Shown here: positions 8,985 through 16,816 of the stretch, piece by piece
How positions within the stretch are numbered: the first letter of the stretch is position 1
Layout of the letters: the number at the start of each line of letters is the position of its first letter
From: a virus
Reading direction: 5' to 3' (one strand)
Length of the DNA: 64,000 bases
Virus record (IMG/VR): IMGVR_UViG_3300031787_005083
Location: 62,001 to 126,000 of that record
The notes under the pieces: model-generated
Database searches by the model: none
Seen by the model: the letters and a program-made list of their open reading frames with translations, nothing else
What the model was told of the DNA's origin: nothing
Made by a program: the position numbers and the translations under genes

Positions 8985-9608
8985 TTATTGGAGTCGACTG
9001 ATTATATTAATCAGCGAATCTTTCAAATACTTCTGTGCCTTGGGGTCGTGTCTTGTAGCCTGTGCGATTTCATAAGCCTTGTAACCGCCACGAGCATTCA
9101 TAATATGTTCGTAGATGGGTGTTGGGTAAGCACCAGGTGCGCTGGGTTGTGCCACAACGTCAACGGTGATTATTTCAAAATCTGATACTTCACCGGAACC
9201 GTCCTCTTGGACGTTCCCGGATCCGCGTGATGATACTCCTAACTTTACCCCGCTCTCTAGCATTGTTTTAACTAGATTGCCCATTGGTGTTGGTAGGATC
9301 TTTAACTTGCCATAGCCGTTTGGTCCATCCATCCACATTTCTGTGATCATATGGCTTACGCGGTCTAGGTTGATATTAAGGCCTTCTGGATGATCTACTT
9401 CGCCGAGAACTGAGTAGCCTCCGCTAACTTGATCATTGAGAGTTTTGACAGCCCTGCCAATTTCATTTACAGGATACACTCGCTGATTTGCGTTGCGCAC
9501 TCCGCCTTGAATACAAATGCCTTTCATGTAAAGACTTTTGCCTTCATCAGCGGATTCGATCACAATCTTAGCTTGGTCGAATGTCAGGTTCTCTCGTAAG
9601 TTTTTCAT
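8985..9608 (-). CDS. 21: Prohead maturation protease gp21
   Basis: Serine protease that cleaves scaffold and capsid proteins during head maturation. The frame is open from 9662, but ATG at 9608 (MKNLRENLTFDQ) has AAGGA at 7-base spacing and avoids overlapping the upstream gene, so it is chosen; length is 207 residues, close to T4 gp21 (212). The catalytic His lies in VLGEVDHPEG (H73) and the catalytic Ser in LGVSSRGSG (S126 or S127). VRNANQRVYP and the C-terminal VVAQPSAPGAYPT are also typical. The gene is followed by gp22 with 13 bases between. Confidence 0.95.
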   Translation of the reverse strand: MKNLRENLTFDQAKIVIESADEGKSLYMKGICIQGGVRNANQRVYPVNEIGRAVKTLNDQVSGGYSVLGEVDHPEGLNINLDRVSHMITEMWMDGPNGYGKLKILPTPMGNLVKTMLESGVKLGVSSRGSGNVQEDGSGEVSDFEIITVDVVAQPSAPGAYPTPIYEHIMNARGGYKAYEIAQATRHDPKAQKYLKDSLINIISRLQ

Positions 9609-9618
9609 TCGAAGTTCC

Positions 9619-10632
9619 TTACTTGCCGCCAATGATTGATTTCTTATTGGCTGCTGTGTCACCGGAGCCTTTCTTCTCTGCGCCGTGACCTTTTGCTACA
9701 CCACTCATTTTAGTGGCGCTCTTTGAACCAGGAACGTTTACATTGCCAGCATTGTCTTCTTTAGGTGAACCACCTTTGAAAACGCCATTGCCTTTTAGTT
9801 GACCTTTGTTAGCTTCAACACCTTGCTCTGTTCCAGCTTGGTTCAAGTTAGATGCGGTACCGCCCATATCATTTTTGTTAGCAACTACGGACTTTGTGTT
9901 TGCTCCGTTGTCACCCATTTTACCAAATTGATTGTATGTTTGGCCGCCTACTTTTTCGACATATTCACGCATTTCTTCTGCGGCGGATTTTTTCATATCC
10001 TTTTTCTTGTCGTCTTTTTTATCTTTTTTAGCTTCGAAAGCATAAGATTCTTTTTCTTCTTCGTCGTCGGACTCTTCGCCTTCTTCGTCGTCGGAACCTT
10101 CTTCGTCACCGCCCATGTCATCCATGTCGCCGTGCTCTTCTTCACCTTCTTCACCAGACATCATTTTTTCAAATTCAGCCTTTAGTTCGTCTAGTGCGTC
10201 TTCTAGATCAACTACACGATCTTCAATACCGCCACCTTCTTCGTCACTGCCCATGTCATCCATGCCCATGTCGCCGCCGTCTACTTCAACGTCACCCATC
10301 ATGTTGTCAGCTGGATCACCGCCCATCGCCATTGGGTCAGCTTCTACTTCAAATTCGTCTAAGTTGAAATCTTCGTCAACTTTTTTATCTTCGTCATCAG
10401 ACTCATCAACTTCTTCGTCGGAAGCTTCATCAACTTCTTCGTCATCTGACTCATCAACTTCTTCATCAGAAGCTTCGTCTACATCTTTATCTTCTAGATC
10501 ATCTTCTAAAAGTGCTTCGTAAATTTCACGTGATTTTTCAACCACGATTTCATGGAAAAGCTCTTCAGCACCTGCTTTATCTTCATTGATAAGGCGCTCA
10601 AGCATTTCTTCAAACTTTTTGCGATCTGCCAT
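9619..10632 (-). CDS. Acidic prohead-core-type protein (gp68/gp67 position)
   Basis: 337 residues from ATG at 10632 (MADRKKFEEMLERLI), which has AGGAG upstream; an upstream in-frame ATG at 10674 lacks such a site. The N-terminal helix is followed by a highly acidic repeat tract (DEASDEEVDESDDEEVDE type) over about residues 60-215, then a Lys-rich patch (KKDKKDDKKKDMKKS) and a Gly/Asn-rich tail with KGNGVFKGGSPKEDNAGNVN. Its place between gp20-side genes and gp21 is that of T4 gp67/gp68, small acidic core proteins cleaved by gp21. The length is much greater than either. A role as internal core or DNA-mimic filler is inferred from charge and position. Confidence 0.65.
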   Translation of the reverse strand: MADRKKFEEMLERLINEDKAGAEELFHEIVVEKSREIYEALLEDDLEDKDVDEASDEEVDESDDEEVDEASDEEVDESDDEDKKVDEDFNLDEFEVEADPMAMGGDPADNMMGDVEVDGGDMGMDDMGSDEEGGGIEDRVVDLEDALDELKAEFEKMMSGEEGEEEHGDMDDMGGDEEGSDDEEGEESDDEEEKESYAFEAKKDKKDDKKKDMKKSAAEEMREYVEKVGGQTYNQFGKMGDNGANTKSVVANKNDMGGTASNLNQAGTEQGVEANKGQLKGNGVFKGGSPKEDNAGNVNVPGSKSATKMSGVAKGHGAEKKGSGDTAANKKSIIGGK

Positions 10633-10743
10633 TTGTATTCTCCTGTAAGTAATTACCTGTGGTAAGGCTGTCATGTTTATTTACTCGTTTTGGGGAAAAG
10701 TGCGCAGATATAGGCAAAAAACGGCTCGTTTTGAGCAGTTTGC

Positions 10744-11466
10744 CTAAAGATTGAACATTTTCTTAAAGTCATCAACAAAGATTGTCTTTAAGTTGTTAAA
10801 TTTATTTAGTTCCTCTGGACAATAATTATCAGGTAATATTACCCTGTAAAACTGTGTTTGAGGATTTTCTTTAATAACACTGGCTGTTTGACGTAACCAA
10901 TTGCCAAAGAATGTAGCGCCGTCAGTGCTTTTTTTATAGTTAACTGTGTCTGCATACAGGTTATTAAATTTTGCACCTTCGTTTAATCCTTTATAATCAA
11001 AGCCTAGTATAAAGATTCGTTCATACTTGTGCTGACTAGATAACCATAGTGCAGTAGGTCCTGAACTCCATCCTTTACTAGGATGAAAATAATTTAAATT
11101 TTGTATACGTTGATATGATTTATTAGGATTAGTCCATACTGGATTTCGATGCTGATAGCCTGCCTTTGAAATTTCTAAGACCATTTTTACATCTACTGCA
11201 ACTAGATAGTCTGGTGCAAAAGTTCTGTACAATGCATTACAGCCGTATGTTTTTCCGTAAAGTTTTAATACTTTAGGATCTATGCTGGATCTACTAGTAC
11301 CGTTGCCTAGTACAAAAGCTGTAGCAGTATCAAAAGGTACTACTAAAGTTTGCGGTTGAGTGTTAGGAACTGAATTAACAGCTTCGGCAATTTTTTTTTG
11401 CCTACGCTGTTCTTTAATTATGTTCCATTCAGTTTTAGTATATTTTGATTTGTCTATCTTGGCCAT
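10744..11466 (-). CDS. Unknown protein with GNGxSR nucleotide-site-like motif
   Basis: 240 residues. A basic N-terminus (TEWNIIKEQRRQKKIAEAV) leads to FVLGNGTSRSSIDPKVL, GKTYGCNALYRTFAPDYLVA and VDVKMVLEI. The 'LGNGxSR...GxxYGCNALYR..PDxLVAxD' pattern resembles phage and bacterial Rossmann-like proteins of the MptE/DUF115 kind (pterin or glycan transferase families), but I cannot assign a substrate. A later YERIFILGFDYKGLN is another conserved beta-strand/turn. The product is cytosolic by appearance. It lies in the head operon, overlapping the next upstream gene by one base (TAATG), although it looks like an enzyme rather than a structural protein. Function unknown. Confidence 0.6.
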   Translation of the reverse strand: MAKIDKSKYTKTEWNIIKEQRRQKKIAEAVNSVPNTQPQTLVVPFDTATAFVLGNGTSRSSIDPKVLKLYGKTYGCNALYRTFAPDYLVAVDVKMVLEISKAGYQHRNPVWTNPNKSYQRIQNLNYFHPSKGWSSGPTALWLSSQHKYERIFILGFDYKGLNEGAKFNNLYADTVNYKKSTDGATFFGNWLRQTASVIKENPQTQFYRVILPDNYCPEELNKFNNLKTIFVDDFKKMFNL

Positions 11467-11714
11467 TACCCACCTGTAGCCGCTGCTTGTGCTGCCATTC
11501 CGTACATCTGTCTAATGAAATCTAATTCTTTGACAGTTTCTTTTTTATGTAGTTCAGCAGCTTTTCTAGCACGACCAATTTGGCGTAGGGTAAGACGTGT
11601 TTTGCGTGTGTCAGACGGTTTTAGTATAGATGTATCGTAAATGGGATCATACCTGTCGTTTTCAACAGGTTCTAATGTTTCTTTATCAAAATAAAATAAT
11701 TCACGCAATATCAT
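11466..11714 (-). CDS. Small conserved head-region protein, 82 aa
   Basis: Starts MILRELFYFDKETLEPVEND and continues ILKPSDTRKTRLTLRQIGRA, then RKAAELHKKETVKELDFIRQ MYGM. The 'DTRKTRLTLxxIxRxRKxxExxK' helix is a conserved small protein found beside the portal gene in marine T4-like phages (recall); some are annotated as gp67-like core proteins. The ATG lies 9 bases from the portal stop and has no Shine-Dalgarno sequence. Instead a late promoter at 11719-11727 places the predicted RNA start on the ATG itself. Confidence 0.6.
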   Translation of the reverse strand: MILRELFYFDKETLEPVENDRYDPIYDTSILKPSDTRKTRLTLRQIGRARKAAELHKKETVKELDFIRQMYGMAAQAAATGG

Positions 11715-11718
11715 AATA

Positions 11719-11727
11719 GTATTTATA
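11719..11727 (-). promoter_or_regulatory. T4-type late promoter TATAAATAC, possibly leaderless
   Basis: Minus-strand TATAAATAC is a full 8/8 match to the T4 late -10 box. Counting T4 spacing (box end at -6), RNA would start at about 11714, the A of the downstream ATG. It straddles the gp20 stop codon. Confidence 0.6.
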
Positions 11728-13471
11728 TCGTTTGTGATCCTGCGGGCGGTGCCGCACCGGGTGATGTGCCTGTTGATGTTGTTGGCGGAGCAGCATCTCC
11801 ACCTGCAACTGGTTCTTCTCCGGTAGTGTCAATGTCTTCTGCGCTGCCTATGTCTGCACTGATGCCTGCTGAACTAATACCAACTCCTCTCATCTCGCCG
11901 GCAGCGTCTGCTGGGCTTCCGTTGACATTTTCTTCGTTTTCTTCGCGCCACATTCTTTCGTTCTCTGCTATCTCTTCTGGACTCATACCTAAGAAACGTT
12001 TCATTGCAAAGCGGTTTGATATGAATGGAATTTGTTGTACCTGCGCAAAGGTTGGTATACGTGCATTGTCTAATTCTGATTGACGATAAGCCGCAAAGTT
12101 TAAAGGTTCTTGGAAAGCAATGTCAAACATTGCAACGTCTATGTTCACACCTTTTTCTAGCAAATAGCGTTTAAATTCTTGGTTAAACTCTTCTGCAACT
12201 AATCCTTGTAGACGTTCGCAGTAGTTGTTGAATCTTAATTCTTGTATGTAAGCTGTGCCTACTCGACCGTCATTAAACTGGCTAGCACCGTCATCTGCAC
12301 CTGTAGGCAAGTATGAACTAGGTATACGCAGACCTCTAACTAATTTGTTAGTAAAGTAGCGTAAATCATCAATTTCACCTAGGTTAGTACCGCCTGGTAA
12401 GGTTTCAACTTTAGAACCTCTACCTTCTGCTGTTTGCGGGAAGAAGTAGTCTTCGTTAATACTTAACGGGTTGTAGCTTGAGTCAATTACATTGGTACCA
12501 CCACCTGTTGTAGAAGGTATGCGTCTTTGATGTATTTCTGTTTTTACACGCTCAACAAAGGCCATTGCTAAGTGACTAGGCATATTACCTACGTCAACAT
12601 AAAACACTCTACGTTCTGGAGCACGTTGTACTCGATAGATAATAATAGCGTCTTCAAGTAATTCTTTTTGTTTGTAAACTTTAAAGATTGATTCTAATAA
12701 ACTGTTACCAAATGGATAGTTATTGTCTAAGCCTTCTGATAAACTTAGATGAACAATGTGTTCAGCATCAATTGCTACTTCACCATCACCAACTTGAAAT
12801 CTGCTGCCTGCTTGTTGTGGTGCGCTGCCTACCATACCACGGCCACCACCTGTGAAGTATCCTTCACTCTTACCTGCACCTGTAATGTTACCTGTGGTAA
12901 TATTAGGAGTAGTTGCTACTAGATGTTTAAAGTTTAGGTTAACATCTTTGATCATGTATTGCTCGGGCTTTTTACCTTCGCTTTCGTTTACTATAATTCT
13001 AGTAACTTTAGCTGGATCAATGTGAAACCATTTGCCTGTTTCTGGATCTCTGATAAAAAATGCATCACCATACTTGAATACATTACGAAACACACGGAAC
13101 ATACGTGTGTCAAATTGATTATTCTTACACCATTGTTTTAGGTACTGACCTAAAATTGTTACTTCACTGTTAGTAGCACGTTTGTTAAAAGTAAATTTGA
13201 AGTTAGTTTTATTTTCGTCATTGATCTGTGTACAGAATTCTGCAAGAATATCCAGAGCAGCATTAACTTCTGAATCCATATCCATAGTGTTATACTGCCC
13301 ATAACGTTCTACACGATTAGGTGAACCTACATACACGTCTGGAAGATATGAACTATAGTTTGTTCTTGCAGGTCCAGGGCGGCCAGTACTGTTTCTTCCG
13401 CTGAGAGGACTGTAGCTTCCGCTTGCGTTATCCCCTGTTTGCACAGGAGTAAAATATTTTTTCCAACTCAT
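11723..13471 (-). CDS. 20: Portal vertex protein gp20
   Basis: The portal forms the dodecameric ring through which DNA is packaged and where prohead assembly starts. The diagnostic gp20 stretch runs from VERYGQYNTMDMDSEVNAAL, LDILAEFCT, through FKYGDAFFIRDPETGKWFHI and VHLSLSEGLDNNYPFGNSLL to RIPSSYLPTGADDGASQFND. The 582-residue length is slightly above T4 (524); the extra residues are an N-terminal Gly/Ser-rich segment and a Gly/Ala/Pro/Thr-rich tail after residue 520. The start ATG sits 2 bases downstream of the previous gene's stop. The order tape measure, gp20, core, gp21, gp22, gp23 is that of a T4-type head block. Confidence 0.96.
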   Translation of the reverse strand: MSWKKYFTPVQTGDNASGSYSPLSGRNSTGRPGPARTNYSSYLPDVYVGSPNRVERYGQYNTMDMDSEVNAALDILAEFCTQINDENKTNFKFTFNKRATNSEVTILGQYLKQWCKNNQFDTRMFRVFRNVFKYGDAFFIRDPETGKWFHIDPAKVTRIIVNESEGKKPEQYMIKDVNLNFKHLVATTPNITTGNITGAGKSEGYFTGGGRGMVGSAPQQAGSRFQVGDGEVAIDAEHIVHLSLSEGLDNNYPFGNSLLESIFKVYKQKELLEDAIIIYRVQRAPERRVFYVDVGNMPSHLAMAFVERVKTEIHQRRIPSTTGGGTNVIDSSYNPLSINEDYFFPQTAEGRGSKVETLPGGTNLGEIDDLRYFTNKLVRGLRIPSSYLPTGADDGASQFNDGRVGTAYIQELRFNNYCERLQGLVAEEFNQEFKRYLLEKGVNIDVAMFDIAFQEPLNFAAYRQSELDNARIPTFAQVQQIPFISNRFAMKRFLGMSPEEIAENERMWREENEENVNGSPADAAGEMRGVGISSAGISADIGSAEDIDTTGEEPVAGGDAAPPTTSTGTSPGAAPPAGSQTI

Positions 13472-13472
13472 A

Positions 13473-15686
13473 TTAACCTAATCCTCTCATAACATCACCG
13501 CTCATACCTCTAATGCCTTTAAGTTGTTTCTGTTGAATTTCTAACTGCTGACCTGCTGTTTGGGCAAGTTGTTCCATTGGCCCTTTAATTGAGCTTGCTA
13601 CATCTTCAATTGGCTTTTTAATTTCGCTCATTGCAGATCTAAATGATTGCGTTAGTTCACTCATATCCATACCTTTTGCCGAAGCATTTGAAACCATTTG
13701 CCTAGAAGTATTCTGCATAGTATTTAACATACCGTTAAGTGTTTGTACGTTATTTGCGGCTAATGTTTCCATAATTGGCGTTACATTGCTTGCAACATCA
13801 TTTGATAATGTTCCTACATTAAATATGTCGCTTACTGCTTGTAAAGCGCCAAGAGCACTATTTCGCATAATGCTAGCAGTCTGTTCTGGTGTTTGCACAG
13901 ATTCAATACCATGCAATAACATGTTAGACTGTTTACCAAAATTTTCAAATAGTCTACCAGTTTTACCTAGTGACCCTGTTTCGCGTCCTGGGTCATTTTG
14001 AGTTCCCCTTCTGTCAGGCGGTATTGATCTTTCATTTACTGGTCCGTTTACTACTACGGTTCCTGTTGCATTTACGTTTACATTTTCCCATGTTAAACTC
14101 ATTGCTTCTTTTATTTTAGATGCTAAATCTTCAATTAATTTTGTACGCTCACTTTCTGGCGACTCTTTAATTTGAGTAACTAATTTATTAATTTCTGCAG
14201 CAAGTTCTGGGTTATTAGCTTGGATAGCATTTCTAACTGCTGCACTTGAGTTAGCTACTACCGCTGCCATATCAGATCCACCTATTCCTAAAGTAGATCT
14301 AACAGTAGATAATATATTGTCAACTTCATTTTTGACATTAAGTTGTGTTCTTAAGTAATTTGCAAAATCGTCTGCACTTTTTCCAAGAGTACTATATAGT
14401 CCGCTAATTTGTTTTTGTGCTTCTAACGCCATCCCACTTGCAATACCCTGCAATTTTAATAAGGCTTCAACAGCTGATCGACCTTCGTCTTCAACTTCTT
14501 TACCTGTCTTAGGATCTATTGTTTTAGGTCCTTTCATTATTTCTTCTTGCTTTTTCTTAACTCTATCTAAGAACTCAGCACCTGCTAGATCAACATTTTT
14601 TCCTTCAGCTTTAAACTGATCTTGAACTTGGCGAATGGCTTCTGCTAATCCAAAAGCTCCTTCACCAAATACTCTACTGTACAATTCTGTAATATTAGAA
14701 TCAACTCTGCCGCCTAATTTAGCTAGTTCTCGCATAGTAGTTGACTGTTGTTCTGCTGCCGCAGTACTTAGAGCTGCTGCAAGGGCTGCTTCGCGCTCTG
14801 CATCTGTTCCATTCTTTAAAACTCTTTCGTATTCTTCAAATGCTTTTACAGTTTTAGGCATCATAGCAACCAGCGGAGCAACATCTTTTCCTGGAAACTT
14901 TCTAATTACCATATCTTCAAACAACTGCTGCATAGCAGGACCCATAGTTTTAAATAATTGAGAACCTTCAAGGAAAGATTTTCTTGATTTAGTATCTAAC
15001 TCAGTTAGATATGCTGCTACGTCACCCTGACGCATTTTTGCTTCTATCTCTTTTTGTAACTGTTGTGTTTGCTTACCAGTTAATTTAGATAGTTTGTCAA
15101 GATTTTTAGTGAACTCCATTGCAGATGCATTTCGTTCTTCTTCTGTTTGTTGTTGGCCTTTGCGTCTATAATTTTCTATAGCATCGTATTGTAAGAAACT
15201 TTCGTTAATATCTTTAGTTGTTAGACCTAATCGCTGTAATTGTAGAGAAGTTTCAGTGGATTGGCCCTCTAATGTAAAAAAGAACTTGCGCTGCATGTCC
15301 AAGAATCTTGAAGCACCATCAGACACTCCTACTAGGCCATCGCCAAATGTTAAAAGGAAATCAGTATTGCTGCTTATCAGCGATGCCATTTCATCAAGTT
15401 TTAATCTAGCACCTGCGGCAGATTCGTTCATCTTGCCAATACTCATACCAAAATCTACACCAAATCTTGAAAACCCTTGCAGTGTACCTAAGCCACCTTC
15501 AAGATATTTTACAACTGAATTAAGTGCTCCTAGACCAGAAGTAAGATCAGATAATTGAGGATTAGTATCTAGTAGACCGCCAGCAAATCCTTTAAGACCC
15601 GCAGTAGCTTTGCGTACAGTGCCCGTAAACACATTACCTGCACCGGTAGCTACTTTATCTGAGACGGTTTTGTCATTTTCAGCCAA
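13473..15686 (-). CDS. Probable tape-measure protein (gp29-like position)
   Basis: The 737-residue product is nearly all helical, without disulfides or enzymatic motifs. The N-terminus is Gly/Ala/Leu-rich with amphipathic stretches (AGLKGFAGGLLDTNPQLSDL) and a long coiled middle follows (MEFTKNLDKLSKLTGKQTQQ). Both are typical of tail-length (tape-measure) proteins and fit gp29-type function: setting tail length and spanning the tube lumen. The start is TTG at 15686 with AGGAG 8 bases upstream; the next in-frame ATG is too far inside. Its 5' end faces the gp26-type chaperone cassette across overlapping promoters, the usual neighbour of a tape-measure gene. Assignment rests on architecture and context, not on clear sequence motifs. 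Confidence 0.6.
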   Translation of the reverse strand: MAENDKTVSDKVATGAGNVFTGTVRKATAGLKGFAGGLLDTNPQLSDLTSGLGALNSVVKYLEGGLGTLQGFSRFGVDFGMSIGKMNESAAGARLKLDEMASLISSNTDFLLTFGDGLVGVSDGASRFLDMQRKFFFTLEGQSTETSLQLQRLGLTTKDINESFLQYDAIENYRRKGQQQTEEERNASAMEFTKNLDKLSKLTGKQTQQLQKEIEAKMRQGDVAAYLTELDTKSRKSFLEGSQLFKTMGPAMQQLFEDMVIRKFPGKDVAPLVAMMPKTVKAFEEYERVLKNGTDAEREAALAAALSTAAAEQQSTTMRELAKLGGRVDSNITELYSRVFGEGAFGLAEAIRQVQDQFKAEGKNVDLAGAEFLDRVKKKQEEIMKGPKTIDPKTGKEVEDEGRSAVEALLKLQGIASGMALEAQKQISGLYSTLGKSADDFANYLRTQLNVKNEVDNILSTVRSTLGIGGSDMAAVVANSSAAVRNAIQANNPELAAEINKLVTQIKESPESERTKLIEDLASKIKEAMSLTWENVNVNATGTVVVNGPVNERSIPPDRRGTQNDPGRETGSLGKTGRLFENFGKQSNMLLHGIESVQTPEQTASIMRNSALGALQAVSDIFNVGTLSNDVASNVTPIMETLAANNVQTLNGMLNTMQNTSRQMVSNASAKGMDMSELTQSFRSAMSEIKKPIEDVASSIKGPMEQLAQTAGQQLEIQQKQLKGIRGMSGDVMRGLG

Positions 15687-15712
15687 TCTGCTTCTCCTGG
15701 TATTTTAGCACT

Positions 15713-15720
15713 TATAAATA
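15713..15720 (+). promoter_or_regulatory. T4-type late promoter TATAAATA (plus)
   Basis: Perfect TATAAATA 39 bases upstream of the ATG at 15759. A second late box on the opposite strand lies 16 bases downstream and points back toward this one. Confidence 0.7.
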
Positions 15721-15736
15721 TGAATACGCTATTGTA

Positions 15737-15744
15737 TATTTATC
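15737..15744 (-). promoter_or_regulatory. T4-type late promoter GATAAATA (minus)
   Basis: Minus-strand GATAAATA upstream of the TTG start at 15686. The predicted RNA start, about 15731, lies between the two opposed boxes. Confidence 0.6.
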
Positions 15745-15758
15745 TTTAGGAAAAACAC

Positions 15759-16595
15759 ATGGAAAACTATTCAAGTCCTCTTCAGAAGTATAAGAGGGAA
15801 CCAAAATTGTTAATTGACTTACCCAGTAAGGGAAGTTTTTACCCTCGCAACGCACTAGAAAAGGCAACTGAACTTGAAGTGTACAGTATGACAGCCAGCG
15901 ATGAAATGCGATTAAAAACTCCTGATGCACTTTATACAGGCAATGCTGTTGTTAATACAATTCAACGTTGTATACCCGGTATCAAGGACGCATGGGCCAT
16001 GCCTGTAATTGATGTTGACTATGTGTTAGCTGCCATTAGATTGGCAACTTACGGTGAAAATATCACTATAAATTCAAAATGTCCTGAGTGTAGTAACGAA
16101 GATGCGTACGGTATTCCAATTCAATCTATACTTGATCACTACAATTCAGTTAACTTTATAAACGAATTTAGAATTAACAATTTTATTTTTAGAATACGTC
16201 CGTTAAACTATAGAGAATTAACTGACATACAACAAAAAAGTTTTACTATTCAGCGACAACTTAATCAATACGTGTCACAAATAGACGACCAAGAAAAACA
16301 ACAAGCTGAGGTTAATAGATTATTTGACGACATTAACTCTATTACTATCAACACTATACAAAAAGTTGTTGTTGAAATAACTACGCCTGACGGTGACAAA
16401 GAAATGCATCATCAGTTTATAGTTGACTTTTTAGAAAACGGCGAAAAAGAGTATTTTGAAGAAACTAAAAAAGTTTACGAAACTAACTTAGAGAATTGGA
16501 ACATTAAGCCTAGTAGTGTTGCGTGTAGTGCCTGTAGTCACGAATATAAAATATTACCAAACTTAGACTATTCAAGTTTTTTCGGTCGAGGCTAA
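15759..16595 (+). CDS. 26: gp26-type baseplate hub / tail assembly protein, zero-frame product
   Basis: 278 residues. LLIDLPSKGSFYPRNALEKA and the helix MPVIDVDYVLAAIRLATYGE are typical of the T4 gp26 hub-assembly family. Two CxxC pairs, CPEC at 108-111 and CSAC at 256-259, look like a zinc ribbon split across a helical insertion (QQKSFTIQRQLNQYVSQIDD region). The protein ends YSSFFGRG. The last codons overlap a -1 frameshift site at 16577-16583, where part of the ribosomes would switch to a second frame. Late promoter at 15713. It is the only plus-strand gene in this stretch, divergent from the tape-measure gene. By analogy with lambda G/GT it is probably a tail-assembly chaperone with gp26 ancestry. 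Confidence 0.8.
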   Translation: MENYSSPLQKYKREPKLLIDLPSKGSFYPRNALEKATELEVYSMTASDEMRLKTPDALYTGNAVVNTIQRCIPGIKDAWAMPVIDVDYVLAAIRLATYGENITINSKCPECSNEDAYGIPIQSILDHYNSVNFINEFRINNFIFRIRPLNYRELTDIQQKSFTIQRQLNQYVSQIDDQEKQQAEVNRLFDDINSITINTIQKVVVEITTPDGDKEMHHQFIVDFLENGEKEYFEETKKVYETNLENWNIKPSSVACSACSHEYKILPNLDYSSFFGRG

Positions 16596-16816
16596 TTGAG
16601 ACTCCGGACTCTGCATTACCTCAATTAGCCAAAGAATACGAAAACGAAATTAAACAACTCAAGCACAACATCTATAAAATTTGTTGGTTCATGCGAGGCG
16701 GAGTTGCATCAGATGTATTATTCACTGACACAGATATGGATGACTTAATGATTCTTCATACTGTAATTGAAGAAAATATAGAGACTGCTAAAAAGACAGG
16801 AATGCCGTTAATCTAA
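15759..16816 (+). CDS. Predicted -1 frameshift fusion: gp26-type protein plus 77-residue extension
   Basis: Translation shifting -1 on TTTTTTC (16577-16583) reads residues 1-275 of the zero frame, then 77 residues from 16583 to 16813 (stop 16814-16816), 352 in total. The extension has no ATG, GTG or TTG start, yet it looks like real protein: YENEIKQLKHNIYKICWFMR, GGVASDV, then VIEENIETAKKTGMPLI. An open frame with protein-like composition and no start codon, joined to a shift site, is the classic sign of a frameshift product. The 3' end overlaps the convergent minus gene by 9 bases. In T4 gene 51 follows 26; here the extension is far shorter than T4 gp51, so orthology is unproven. Confidence 0.8.
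16577..16630 (+). promoter_or_regulatory. -1 programmed ribosomal frameshift signal
   Basis: Slippery heptamer T TTT TTC in the zero frame (16577-16583), a 6-base spacer GGTCGA (16584-16589), then a perfect 11-bp stem GGCTAATTGAG (16590-16600) with CTCAATTAGCC (16620-16630) closing a 19-base loop. The zero-frame TAA (16593-16595) lies inside the 5' arm. Spacing and stem strength match known -1 frameshift elements. Confidence 0.88.

Noticed and set aside
10115-10522. Ser-rich plus-strand open frame
   Set aside because: It is the antisense shadow of the Asp/Glu repeats in the acidic core protein; no ribosome site.
10674-10690. GTAAATAAAC upstream of the acidic core gene as a late promoter
   Set aside because: Does not fit the NATAAATA consensus; left unannotated.
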